A stretch of 64,000 nt of DNA, taken from Mixia osmundae IAM 14324 (taxonomy: Eukaryota; Basidiomycota; Mixiomycetes; Mixiales; Mixiaceae). Made by a program: the position numbers and the translations under genes. The stretch spans positions 62,001-126,000 of the forward strand of contig NW_014575555.1 in assembly GCF_000708205.1 (NCBI RefSeq), read 5' to 3'. The notes below the pieces were generated by a model. That model made no database searches and was not told the DNA's origin. It was given only the letters and a program-made list of their open reading frames with translations. Positions 10,986 to 22,818 of this stretch are shown piece after piece; position 1 is the first letter of the stretch; each line of letters begins with the position of its first letter.

Positions 10986-11497
10986 ATGCCTTTCTTCGGG
11001 GGAGTGCTCGGCATTAGTTTGGCACCGTTCATCAGAGCGAGACCATCGCTCTATCGGTTCGTGAAGCCAATCGCGGACAAGTATCAGGATGCGTGCGGCT
11101 ATCGCAAGATGGGCCTGCTGGGAGATGACATTATCCCGGACGAGAACCCCATCGTGGAGAGGGTGCGGGTCTCTTTCGCTGTGTCTTCTGGAAAGGTCCT
11201 GACAGTTCGTCATCCTAGGCACTCGCAAGACTGACCGATCGCCAACGCTACGACCGTGCCTTCCGACTCCGCACGGCCGTACAGTGCTCCGTGCTCCACC
11301 ACGACTTGCCCAAGGATCAGTGGATCAAGCCAGAAGAGGTGCGCTCGACACGCCCTGTGGTGTTGCCCCGGAGCTGATTCATCCGGAGACAGGATATCTC
11401 ATACTTGCGCAGCCACATCCGTGACATCGAAAAGGAAGACAAGGAGCGAGCTTACTGGGAGAGCGTGACTGTCAAGAAGAAGAGCGCGCACGCATAA
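10986..11497 (+). CDS. QCR7: Cytochrome b-c1 complex subunit 7
   Basis: Small matrix-side subunit of mitochondrial complex III (UQCRB/Qcr7 family). Three exons give 133 aa, the usual length. Introns are 11163-11218 and 11339-11392. Characteristic segments are LYRFVKPIADKYQDACGYRK, MGLLGDDIIPDENPIVERAL, LTDRQRYDRAFRLRTAVQCS and LPKDQWIKPEEDISYLRSHI. The ATG at 10986 (MPFFGGVLGISLAPFIRARP) gives a start typical for the family. The gene is divergent from SF3A3, so the short gap (147 bp) must hold both promoters. Confidence 0.94.
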
Positions 11498-12991
11498 GCC
11501 GGCTTCTGTCCGCTCGCTTGGGCCGGACTCTTTGTCAGAGCACGAGCTGCTCCCCCTTGCGATTTCGTCGCGCGTGTGTGATCCATGCAGATCGTCTTTT
11601 CATATCGAGCGATGCCTCCCATGACGTCTCGCCGAGCTACAGCTACATTGCGCAATTGCGGTCAGCCTGCCTGGTTCTGCTTCGAGCAGCCGTCATGGCA
11701 TCTCAGCCGTCTGCGAGCTTGTTCGTCGGCATTGCAGTCATACAGACGAGTCGTGCCAGACAGCAAAGATTCGGTGGCTCATTGGTCGAGTGAGCGTGAA
11801 GTCTGTCCGTACACACTCCTATCTCGTTCTGTCTGTTCTTGAGAGCTTCGATTTCTCATCAAGAAGACATATCTACTTCTGCTGAAGAGATTCGTCTGTA
11901 CAATTTCACATTGGAGAGCGCGCATTGCATACAATGACATCAAGGGAGGACACAGATGCATATTCGCTTGTTCCCTAGAGCCAGAGCTGCCAATGCGACT
12001 CTTCCAAAAGGAAAGAGCTCGCTTCTATTCTGGCTTCGACAGAGTTCTATTGGTTTATTTCAGTCGCCACCGCGCGCCCGTTTTTTTTTTCACGAAAACA
12101 CAGCCCGCCCGCAGGCTTGGCTCGCAGTGAGTCCGACAGACAGAGTCAAAGTGACTGGACGGAGAGTTGTGCTGCAAGTCGGGCAACGCTGGAGAAGACG
12201 CGAGGGTGGCACAGCGTCCCGTGTCTTGCGGGTTGTTCCAGCCGTCGCCAGGCGATCTCGCTCTGATCCCGCCCCCTCCCGCGCGAAAGAGAGACCTCTA
12301 CGGGCCGGCTAGATCTGCCTGTAGCATCCACCTGCGCGCCGCTCGCCATTCCGACGCTTTGCCAAGGCCGACTGACCAGACAAGAGCCTGCTTTGGCTCT
12401 GCTGCAGCGGCCCTGACGACGTGGTGCCTGAATCTGCTCGGCGCCGTCATCTCAGCCTGCCACCCCGGACGCTCGCCCAGCTGGCAGTCGACTAGCTAGC
12501 GACTCTCGCTCGAAGACCCAAGAGAGCCCCTCAATCACTCTGCTAACCGTTCGCGGCGCCCCACACAGGAGTGGGCTAGGACCGCTTCTCGACAGCCTCG
12601 ACAGCACCCGAGCATACTCTGCGAGCATCTGCCCGCCAGACCGCCCTCTGAACGACTCTCCAGGGGCTTTTGGCTTATTGTGAGACGTCTGTCTGCCGCG
12701 ACACCGGCAATTGCTCAGGCCGCTTGCCGAATACCTCTGTTGCGGGTCTCTGCTTGCTGCTTGTGAGCAGAGTTCTACCGTCTTGCAGACAGAGCTAAGC
12801 ACCTAGCACCCAAAAGGCAAGCACCCGTCTCGCTGGCAAACGATACAAGCTGACACGGTGCACGCTCGCATAGGCATCGATGGCAACCGTTGCCCAATAG
12901 TCTGTCCCAACCCTTTTGCCGAGAAAGCGAGGTACCCGTAAGTCCATCTACCCGTTGCTTGAGCCATCGCTGACTGACAGATAGTAGCATC
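11498..12991. other. Long upstream region of the GT31 gene
   Basis: About 1.5 kb between the QCR7 stop and the GT31 start codon. Only short open frames occur, with no recognisable domain on either strand. The stretch contains an 11-base T run (12079-12089) and pyrimidine-rich tracts. It plausibly holds the QCR7 terminator and a long promoter or 5' leader for the large glycosyltransferase; upstream untranslated exons cannot be excluded. No tRNA or repeat family was seen. Confidence 0.5.
12079..12089 (+). repeat. T11 homopolymer tract
   Basis: Eleven consecutive T bases in the leader region of the GT31 gene, next to a pyrimidine-rich stretch. It may be a poly(dA:dT) nucleosome-depleted promoter element, but nothing else supports a specific role. 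Confidence 0.6.
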
Positions 12992-15900
12992 ATGGCATCG
13001 CACCAATACCGCCCTCAGGACTACTTCCAGAGTACTCGAGAAGTCGATCAAGGCATACCCCCGCCTTATCGCTCCGCGCCGCCCTCGCCGCCAGACTTGG
13101 GTCATTCTCGCCCGCCGCGCATCGATACATCCGCAATCGATGGCAGCCAGATAGAACGAACCCCAACGCTGGCTAATCCTCAGCAGGGTCCCTTTGGTCA
13201 TCCCACCGAGACCATCATCGCGATGCCAGACTCGCCAGATCGACCGCTGAGATCAAACTTTGCTTCGTCTGACGACGTATCCGGCCAAGCAACGCCTTAT
13301 CCTTCTACATCGGCCTCAAATTCTGGATTGTCAAGCTTGCGCTCGTCCGTCTCTGGACCAACAGCGCTTATGGCCACCATGGGCATGACACCGCTCGCCG
13401 GACCGTCCAATGCTTCATCATCTGCGATCAATCTAGGCCGACCCTCAATGGAGAATCTGGCAAGTGCAACAAATCGCAAGTCAAGCAAGCCAAAATCGCG
13501 AAAGCGGCCCGCGCCAATCAATCCGCTTGACGACAATGACCTCATGCGTCTTGTCTCTGCCGAGATTTCGCCCCGCTCAAATCTTGCAGACGAAGAATCA
13601 GAGACTGATGATGAGGGCCAGCGCACGTCGAGGCCTGACCAATTGTCTAGGCAGTCTTCTGCCAGCCTTACGGCCATGTCAAATTCGACAGACGCAGAGG
13701 ACTCTGACCAAGAAGACACGCTATGCTCAGAGAATGCTTCGCGGCATCGTAGTGCTTTCGGGCTTAGGCCAGAGCCCGTTTCGGCTCGTTTGCTGCGCCT
13801 CGTATCTTCTTCTGGCGAAGATGATCCAGATTACACTTCTTGCTCGCAAGCATCCTCCAGGGTGCCTTCGCCTGCTCTGCCTTTAGCAAGCCTGCAACGG
13901 CAATCTGTCGCGCCTCCGGGCGCGAATCTGCTCGTGCCGTCTGGTGATCGACATTTACATCCGAATGGCACAAGCTATACAGGACGTCATCACCACCATG
14001 TTCATCACCACTATCATCTTCCACCGGGACCGAATGTCCTCGTAGGGGATGCTCAGCCAGCGAGGTCGAACAAGTCGCGATCAGAGAGCACCACACTTGC
14101 TGGCTCCTCGACAGACGAAAAGGAAGACTCTGGTTCGTCTGACATGCAGCAGAACGAATACAATGTACCGGACTACTATACGAGCCATCACTACAGGACG
14201 TCCAATCTTGCTCGCAAGTTGGGTTTCTCCGGTTCGTCTGTCAAAGAGGGAAAGCACGATGTCGGCCATCTGCCAAGCACGATGCCTGGCAAGAAGGGCA
14301 GACGCGGCCAATGGTTCGAGAGGCAAAACAGGTCAAGGCGCGACTCAAACCTTTACTATCAGGGCGTGAACCCAGGTCATATTCACCTGTCGTCCTCTTC
14401 CAGCTCGGTAGACTCGCCGACGCGACCTGTCCGATCACGCAAGTCTGGCTCATCTCACGTCGGCTTCTGGTCACGATTGGCAGATCATCCTTTCGTGCCG
14501 ACCAGGCCGCTGACGATTCTATTCGCACTTGGCGCAATCGCAGCGTTTGTCGTCTCAACGACCACCTTGATCAAGTATATACTCAATCCTGACAAAGAGC
14601 CGCTACCTTGGCGGACAATGTGTCAAGATCAGCGACCTTTCGATCACGCATTAGCAGACGCGCTGCCACCCGTCAATATGTTCGTGGGGGTCTTCTCTGT
14701 CGATGCAGCCTACGAACGACGGCACCTTATTCGATCAACGTATGCTCGTCACTCTAAGCCCCTCGACCCCAAGACTGGGCAACCAGCACAGAATATTCAG
14801 CTGAAGTTCATTCTCGGCCGGCCGCGCAAGAACCACGCTCGTCGCTTGGCTCTCGAAATGGAGACCTACAACGATATAGTCGTGCTCGATATCAAGGAGA
14901 ATATGAACAGGGGCAAAACGTATGCCTTCATGCGATGGGCAGCCGAGAACGCAACGATCCCTTTCAACTATGTGCCTCAACATGGTCGAACGCAGTCATT
15001 GCAAGGCGGAACGATCACGCAGCCTGTCAGCGTTGGCTTCCGCAAGGCAGATTACATTGTCAAAGCCGACGATGACTCATTCCTTGTCCTTAGCGAGCTC
15101 GAACGACATATGCGCGTGTCGCCGCGTGAGAAAAGCTATTGGGGATGTTAGTCGTCTGTCTCTCGCTATTGATCCTATGCTGAAGACATTGCGCAGATTT
15201 GATCAACAGCGGCTTCATGGCCGGCGAAGTCTATGCCTTATCGGCTGATCTTGTTCAGTACATCGCATCAGATTTGACGCTCCTTTCGCATACTATCGGC
15301 CCGGAAGACAAGAAGGTGGCCAAATGGATGCGGCTGCACCCCAATGCTTCGAGCATCAATTGGATCAGCGAGCGATGCTACATTTACGATCATCCCAAAG
15401 CCTCCACTGTCTACTCGCATGGCTTCCTGTTCCCAGACGAAGTTGAACGGATACGGCTGGAAGGCAGACGCGGCATCTCTGTTGCCGAGACAGCTCGACG
15501 CGGAGGCGAATTCTATAGTCAGTCCTATTCTACAGTCAACGAATGGGGCCTCGAATATGCACCCCCGAGAGAAGGCATGACCATGGAAGAGGAAGTCGAA
15601 GCGCTCATCGAAGGAGGCGGACGATGGAGCACACAAGGCTTCGTAGATCTACCGACGCCCAATGACGGTGTCGATGCAGAAAGCGTGCTCTTTGATGCCA
15701 ACGATGTCCGCCTCGCGCGCAATTCTGCTTCGACCCGCAGACTGCTCAACAAAATGCAGTAAGCCCTACGTTCTGATTCTCCGCCATATTTACTGAAGCT
15801 GCTTTTCAGGTCGTCCCAAACTGCGCAGCCTGCACCGGCCGAAATCAATGCAGCAGCGGCACACTACACCAAGCTTGGTCACGATCTGCTTCGGGATCCT

Positions 15901-16803
15901 ACAGACGTACAGATCCCCGGATTATCTGCTCTGCGTGAAGGTGAACACGACGATGCGGCTCGACAGCCACACCAGACATGGGCCATCTTCCCCGATGGCG
16001 ATGGTGTCCCTGAAGACACAAGACGGCCCTATCCAACGCTCCGCTACGATGCTGAAGCGATGCGAATCAGATCACAGCGCATGCTCGGCAGACCGTATGG
16101 CGGGACTGTCGCTGTTCACTACCTCAAGCGCAACGAATGGTTTTTGGAGACGTCACTCGCTCTGCTCGGTCGCTTTGAGACTTGGGACTCGGGTGCAGCA
16201 GCTCCGGCATACACTCGCGAGACGCAGCACGCCGTGCCGCGTATCGGTGTTGCAGACGACGAGACCTCACTCGACCTTGAGGATCATCAGGCGCAGCGGA
16301 AAGTCATTGTCACCTCGAAACCGCTGACCAAAGGCAAAGAGCAAGTCGACGAAGTACCGAGCGCATGGGGCAATGCTCGCATGTTTGGCAGTCCCATTAT
16401 ACGGCCGGATGGCTACCTGCAAGAAGGTCGCCCTGTGCCACCGCCCATCAAGGTCAAGGAGCCCCCATCGATTGGATTCGGTCGATTCCAGAATCTGCCC
16501 AAGGCTGCTTACGCAGAGCCTAATCACCCACTATTGCAGAAGCCCTTCCCAGAAGTCAAACCGAAGGAGCCCGCAGCGTCTTCTTCAGACGAGACAAGTT
16601 CGACCTTGCCAACTGTTGCGCTTCTCGCGCCTAATGCGTCAAGCCCAGCCGTAGCCGATGCTACTCTGCCAACGACAAGCAGTCTTGAAGAACCGACAAG
16701 CTCGTCGACGCCGATAGCAGAGCCCGAGCCTGTTTTGGTCGTCGGCGAGGCTCAACAGATACCTGCTCAAGACGAGCCTAGACCATCATCTACCGCAACG
16801 TAA
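12992..16803 (+). CDS. Large type II membrane glycosyltransferase, family GT31
   Basis: Three exons (introns 15147-15196 and 15759-15809) encode 1236 aa. The first ~500 residues are a long, Ser/Pro-rich cytosolic tail that looks disordered and includes a histidine-rich patch at residues ~333-342. One transmembrane segment follows (about 505-527, PLTILFALGAIAAFVVSTTT), and then the luminal GT31 domain. Diagnostic pieces are NMFVGVFSVDAAYERRHLIR, FILGRPRKNHARRLALEMET, the DxD metal site in ADYIVKADDDSFLVL, and LINSGFMAGEVYALSADLVQ across the first junction. GT31 enzymes in animals are beta-1,3-galactosyl- or N-acetylglucosaminyltransferases; the fungal substrate cannot be read from sequence. 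The C-terminal ~300 residues are again low complexity. It is likely a Golgi enzyme. Confidence 0.88.
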
Positions 16804-16921
16804 AGACCTCGCATGACTGTAATAGCCCTAATTTGTCTAGTATGTACAACCGTTGCTGCAGAGAGATCTAGCCAGCGTGTGCGTGCGAGTCAGACTGATT
16901 GAATATTGATTGAATGATTTT

Positions 16922-16949
16922 GCCGCCGCCGCCGCCGCTGCCGCCGCCA
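16922..16949 (+). repeat. Imperfect CCG triplet repeat
   Basis: About nine copies of ccg with two interruptions (one ctg, one cac), in the 217-bp gap between the GT31 stop and the aldehyde dehydrogenase start at 17020. It probably lies in the 5' leader or promoter of the dehydrogenase. It is a simple-sequence repeat with no coding role in either called gene. Confidence 0.75.
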
Positions 16950-17019
16950 CCGCTGGAGAGCAGCGCGTAAGCTCGTAAGCGTGATAGCCGACCTGCTCCA
17001 CACTTTCGCACGACTCACC

Positions 17020-18880
17020 ATGGCCGCAAAGATCGAGTATACGCCGGTGTCTGAGATCTCTGGGGTATGTGTTAGCGTCGTCAAGGCATCGATGACACTC
17101 ACGCCTTTCCCTAGATCGTCCAAACCGTCAAAGATGGCTTCATGACGTTCAAGACGAGGCCTCTCGAGTATCGCATCAATCAGATCAAGCAGCTCGGCTT
17201 GATGGTTCAGGACAATGAGGCGGCCTTCCAAGCGGCTCTGTACGCCGATGTGAGCCTCCTACACAGGGACTGTCCGGGGGCGTCGCTGACCTTTCGCTTG
17301 ATGTCATCAGCTTGGCCGACCCGCACTCGAATCTTTCTCCTGTGAGATCTTTGTGATCAAGAATGACATTGCGGAGATGATACACAAGCTGCCGAAATGG
17401 GCAAAGCCAGTCAAGGCTGACACGGATCTTATCTGGTCTGCTGCAGGGCCAAAGGTCTACAGAGAGCCCAAAGGCACCGTGCTCATTCTCGGGACATGGA
17501 ACTGTCAGCCTCTGTTTGCGCTTGCTGCGAGATGTGAAGCTCACGCCTGGCCGAGCAGATCCTATCACGCTCTTGCTTGCTCCACTGCTCGGCGCGATCG
17601 CAGGCGGCAACACGGCCATCATCAAGCCGGCTGAGCAAGCCATCAATATGGCCAATCTCGTCACCAAGCTCATTCCTCGCTATCTCGACCAAGCAGCATA
17701 TCGAGTCGTCAACGGCGCCGTCGAAGAGACGACAGAGCTGCTCAAGATCAAGTTCGATCACATCTTCTATACGGGTAGTGGAACGGTGGGCAAGATCATC
17801 GCAGTAGCGGCAGCAAAGCAGCTCACACCTGTCACGCTCGAATTGGGTGGCAAATCGCCCACGATTGTCTTCGAGGATGCCAATCTCAAGATCGCTGCAC
17901 GACGCATTATGTGGGGCAAAGTCGTCAATGCCGCTCAGACCTGCATCGCGCCTGACTATATTATGGTTCATGAGAGCATCAAAGATAAGCTCATCAATGA
18001 GATCAAGAATGTCATGGACGCCTTCTATCCCGCAAAGAACCCGCCCCAGCTCGAGACAGATGGCTACTCTGCCCTCATTCACGAAAGACACTTTGAACGC
18101 ATCAAGGGAATGATCAACGACACCAAAGGCCGCATCGTGCTGGGTGGTCGCACGAATGAGAAGAACCGCAAGATCGAGACCACCGTCGTCACCGACCTCA
18201 AGAGCGACGATGTCTTGATGCAGTCGGAGATCTTTGGTCCCATTCTGCCCATCTTGACCTTTAATCACCGCGATCAAGTCGTTCAAAAAGTCAATGAAGG
18301 GTTCGCACGTTGTATGAACACGCCCGACGCGTACTGACCTCCGCAGCAGAGATTACCCGCTTGCGATGTACGTATTCACCAACAGCGCAGCCAACCGCGA
18401 CTACATTTTTGAGCGCACTCGATCTGGTCAATTCGTGCACAATGACACGCTCATTCAATTCATTGGTATGCCATGTGTAATCCCAGACATATATCGCTAA
18501 TCCTACACGCAACAGTGCCCGGTCTTCCCTTTGGCGGCACTGGCGCGAGCGGCACGGGCAATTATCACGGCAAGGCCTCCTTTGACTGCTTCACACACGA
18601 GCGAGCCTATGCCTCTGTGCCTGGTTGGTTCGAAGCGCTCATTGCTGCACGCTATCCGCCATACACGTCGTCCAATCTCGGCATGCTGCGCACTTTCACC
18701 GCAAAGTCACTCACTTATGAACGTCCTCGCCCAATCGGCACGAACGGCGCCGGGCCTGCCTACGTTGCGCCCACTTTCTTGTCGAAGCTGGTGCGCACCA
18801 TCAGAGGCAGCGGACTCATCAAGCTGCTACTGCTCCTTATTGGCACTTATTCGGCTCTCAACGTGCGCTCAAAGCTATGA
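17020..18880 (+). CDS. Fatty aldehyde dehydrogenase (class 3 ALDH, HFD1/ALDH3-like)
   Basis: NAD(P)-dependent oxidation of long-chain aldehydes, for instance from sphingolipid breakdown. Six exons encode 532 aa; introns are 17065-17114, 17250-17310, 17504-17558, 18301-18346 and 18466-18515. The nucleotide-binding motif GSGTVGKIIA, the general-base glutamate in LELGGKSPTI and the catalytic cysteine in NAAQTCIAPDY are intact. So is GLPFGGTGASGTGNYHGKAS near the C-terminus. The protein ends with a hydrophobic segment (LIKLLLLLIGTYSALNVRSK), a likely tail anchor that would place it on the ER or another endomembrane, as in ALDH3A2-type enzymes. The fourth exon joins GTWNY to PITLLLAPLL, which confirms the 17504 intron. 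Confidence 0.93.
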
Positions 18881-18978
18881 AAACCCGCAGAAAATGACAG
18901 ATGCAATCGTGATGGGTATTCTGCGTGCTATACATGGATACATGGTCGCGGTTTCACTGGAATACACTGCGGTCCTGC

Positions 18979-20457
18979 TCAGGTGATGGCATCTCGAATC
19001 TGAGCGTTTACGTACTTGTCCGCGTTTGGTTTGACTCGCCACCACTCATTCATGCATGCGTACGGATCCGGGTCGAAGGATTGCTTAGGGTCGCACCAGC
19101 ACTTGCCGGGCGGCCCTTGTCGCTGGGGACAATGCCACCACGGACCGTGATAGTATGCGATGTCGTTGAAATGATGTATTCTCTGCTTTGGTAGCAGCAA
19201 CGCTGCAGCTATGCTATGTACGGGTGCATCCCCCCATCTTTCGTAGAAGAAGTTGCCAGTCTTGTCGAGATAGTCGAAATAGTCAGAGTATTCTTTCGAC
19301 CGATAGAATCTGGCGTCGGCTATCTCGAAATTGCTCCAGAAGTGGCAGTTGTTGTAGTCCTGTTCTAGTATCGACTTGCTGGCCGTGTCGACGATGAAAT
19401 GGGCGGAATTGTCGGGAGCGAGATAGTCTGGATGCTCGCGGAAAAAGTCCTGCGTTGTGGTCCAGAGAGTGGGTATCGTAGCTCGGTATTCTATGCGTAC
19501 GTAGCATGAGCAGAGGACGTGCTACAAGTGCAAGACGGACCATGGATGCTGATCGTGAAGCCATATGTAATATTGTTGCGCTCCATGAACAGGAAGGGGT
19601 CATAATCGAGATCGCAAGCAATCTGGATGCCTGGCTCGACCCTCCACTGCGAAGGCAGCTGTCAACATCGCTAGCTGATCGACCATGATGCAACGCACGT
19701 AGTAGTCGAGGTGCTGTATCGCTGGCATGCGGTAGAAGAAGCCGCTATTGAAGCGACACATATGACGGTAAGGCTCGCTATCGCCGTAGATGATGCCCGC
19801 TTCACCCATCTTGCGCCTCTCGTCTGCTGCTCGCGTTTGATCGACCCAGGCAGGATAGCTCCAATAGTCGCGGGGTATCTGCTCGAAAAAGACGGGCGCT
19901 CTCGTGCGCAGTCGTACGCCTGCCTTGAAGTCCTCTGAGAAAGGCTGGTCGTTGAAGAGGTACCAAGGGTACCCGAACTTGCGATTGAAGGCCTTCTCGA
20001 CCTGTGTCATGCTGTCGCCAAACGACTCGAGCTCTGAATTGCGGACGAGCGAGACGAAGCCGGCGTTCGCTCGCTTGTACTTGTTGAGCGACATGAAGTT
20101 CATCTCGGGGGGATAGTACATTCCATCGTTGCTGAGCACGAAGCTGGGCTCAATGTTGGCCTCTTCCAGGTACCGATAAGGCGACGTATCGTTGCCTGAC
20201 AGCCAGGACGGTACCCAGCGGTCTGCGCTCAGGCGCGAGTTTGTCGCTGACAGGCTCGAGAACCCGAGCACAAGCAGGAGCACGGTCACTACAGCCAGTA
20301 GGAGCCGTACACTTCTCGCCTTCAGGGTTTCTTGCCAACCCTGCCAGTTCCCCAGCCGATCTTGCATCGACGTCGGCAATGTCATGCTGCTGAGGGGCAA
20401 GTAGCTGCCCTTGTCACCCATCGACGGCGTGTTGAGCAAGTCTTTCCACGCTCCCAT
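18979..20457 (-). CDS. Golgi alpha-1,2-mannosyltransferase, family GT15 (Kre2/Mnt1/Ktr)
   Basis: Type II Golgi enzyme that transfers mannose from GDP-mannose to O- or N-linked glycans. Three exons encode 458 aa; introns are 19491-19540 and 19647-19698. A short cytosolic tail precedes a signal-anchor helix (about residues 50-70, VRLLLAVVTVLLLVLGFSSL). The luminal domain starts with SFVLSNDGMYYPPEMNF (a GT15 start would read ATLV/AAFVSL-like) and includes NAGFVSLVRNSELESFGDSM, KFGYPWYLFNDQPFSEDFKA, YYWRVEPGIQIACDLDYDPF (across a splice junction) and YEYRATIPTLW-like sequence (EYRATIPTLWTTTQDFF). It ends IAYYHGPWWHCPQRQGPPGK plus a cysteine-containing tail. Lengths and motif order match the family. 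Confidence 0.93.
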
Positions 20458-20799
20458 CGTGTCTCGGCTCGCGCCTCAGGTCTGCCCCATCTGACGGTGT
20501 CGATTGCGGCGTGGCCAGGCGGCAAGAAAGCGCGACGACTCAAAAGAAGAGGAGACGCGACAGGAATGCAATCCATCGGTGCCCATGCGCAGAGCGTTGG
20601 GCAGGCAACGGCTCGTTGTCCATCACAGCGGGACACGAGACAGAAGCATGCTCTGTCTTACCACTTGAAGAAGCTGAGCTTCAAGTACTTGTGCCGACCG
20701 GGCATATTCGTGTTGCTGATGGCGCCAGAGTGCCACATAGGGTCGCTCCGCAGCAAGATCGTGCCGTCTGCTGGCAATCGCGACTCGGGCTGTGCGCTC
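20458..20799. other. Promoter of GT15 gene and 3' flank of DBR1
   Basis: A 342-bp gap between two genes on the same (minus) strand. No open frame of interest, repeat or RNA gene is visible. It should hold the DBR1 3' end and the promoter of the mannosyltransferase. Confidence 0.5.
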
Positions 20800-22661
20800 T
20801 CAGGAATCGCTCGTCTTGGAATTGATACGATTCGGCAATTGCAAGAGCGCCATCAGTGCCTCTGTCTGCGGATTCGTGAATGATTGCGCTGCGGATTTGC
20901 TTCAGGATGAAAGACCATACAAAGGCAAATGCGACTCACGGTGGGCGCTGCTGTCGCTTGCACCTTCGGCGGTCGGCGCGGTACACGCAAATTGCTGCAC
21001 CGACTCTACTGGGATCTTCCCGCCATCTGCAAGATTGTCCTTGACCCACTGCACTTCCTTCTCCACCAGCCCTTTGACGATGCTTGGATCATACGGCAGA
21101 GGCTTCTGTCGTCGTTCGAGCGTTAGCCAAGGATGAAGAGCTCGCGTGATGGCCAGCCAATAAGGATCGAACGTCATCGTTGGTCCAGTCGCTTCGAGCG
21201 GGTCTGACGGCATCTCCATGACATGCAAGAACTGTTGCTTGGGCAGGCATTTGCTGAGCGCCAGAAATCTGGTCGCTATCGTCTCTGCGCGAAGCGGCGC
21301 TTCGAGCGGAAGCAGTGGCGGTTCGACAGCGACCGTATCCTCGTCGTCACTCAGCGCAATCGCGTCTGGGTTATCGAATGAATTGACTGCGACCGTGTTG
21401 TCGATGGACTCGTCCACGCCACGTCTGGGCACGAGCGCATCCGCCTCTGCCTCGTCTGTCGAATCGTCTAACGTGATCGCATCGGGATTGATGGAATCTG
21501 TCCCTGCTGGCGCATCAGCTTCAGCGGGCTGTGCCTGATTGCTGCCTCGGTTGATTTGAGTAGCCGAGCCGTCGTGCTTGACCAGAGCCGCGAAACGAGC
21601 GTGCAGATGTGCTGCAAACCAGAAAGGTGGCTTGAGTACTCGGAGCAGATGCATGAGAGGCGGCGAGCCGAGCGTGTTGCTCTCGATCTAGAAACAATTT
21701 TCAGCAATCGAAGACCTCAATACGGCATCAGCGAGCACCTCTTGGCGGAAGTAGGGCTTGTAGCGCAATAGACCAGCCAAATCGCCATGATGAGCAATGC
21801 CGAGCGGCCAGTCGTGCGACAGAAAGACGTCTGGCGGCGCAAGCGACAACTGCGTGCCGCGTGAGCGTTGGAAATTTCGCGCAGATGAAAACATGCCTGC
21901 CCGAGTCTGAAGACATCATACTCGCGTGTATGATAGGTACTTCTGACGGTCGAGCGATCATAGGGCAGCGTTTCAAACCGGCCGGATTGGTAGTCGTGAC
22001 TCTTGTAGATGCCACTGATGCCCGATATTCTGAGACCGTTGATGAGGAGCGAGCCTGCTGCGCCGAGATAGTAGATTCGTGGTGCGAGCCTGTCGTGTCA
22101 TTCACACGTCAAGCGCATTCGCTTGCTCGGGCTCGTAGAACTGACCAGCCGCCGTGAAAGCTGGAATAGTCAAGATTGAGATATACAGCCAGTCAGCAGC
22201 AGCGAAGGACTGACAGTTCCCACATGTAGTTACTCGCTTCGTGATTGCCTCCGATGACAATGGTCAGGAGAGGCGCTGTCTTTTTGCCGCTATAGTAGCT
22301 ACCCCGTCGTACGTGAGCCTAAGCACGGCCATCGTACAAGTGATGTGCCCACTCTGAGAAGCCGCCGAGGCGCTTGTATTTGTCAGGCACGGCAAAGCAA
22401 TGCAAGTCTGCATGGTTCCTGAGAGCCTGTTCCGCCCCGCTCAGCGTGACCGAGACCGCGTGGCATCGTCTTGCTGACTGACTTGGAAATCACCGCAGGT
22501 GAGCAAAAGGTCAGTCTGCTGTCCTTCTCGACGGTCTACGCTCGCGAGAGTGCCGTAGATATCGTCAAGCTCGCCATGACAGCAGCCTTCTATGGCGACC
22601 TGCCGGCCTGTGCATTCAGGACTGGGCACGTCATCACTAAGGGCAGCCGACACACTCGCAT
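20800..22661 (-). CDS. DBR1: Lariat RNA debranching enzyme
   Basis: Metallophosphoesterase that hydrolyses the 2'-5' bond of excised intron lariats. Nine exons encode 483 aa. Introns: 20889-20939, 21688-21738, 21850-21896 (GC-AG), 22090-22145, 22161-22214, 22299-22337 (39 nt), 22427-22482 and 22600-22655. The first coding exon is only ATGCGA (Met-Arg), spliced to [20 protein letters not shown]. Metallophosphoesterase motifs are present: [53 protein letters not shown] and [10 protein letters not shown]. The C-terminal DBR1 domain follows ([20 protein letters not shown]) and the tail [14 protein letters not shown] is typical. The exon sum is exactly in frame. Given the intron-dense genome, this enzyme should be well used. 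Confidence 0.94.
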
Positions 22662-22818
22662 CGATGCAGATCTGCTGAGACGCCGGAGAGCCTGAGGGAA
22701 CAAGACGGCAGCAGTTCGCCGCCGAGGCCATGACATGCCGTCGCGCCCAAAATCTTGTTTTCCTGGTGAGCGTCATCGAGCCATCGCAGGAGGACAGCGA
22801 CACCTCGGACCGATTGAG

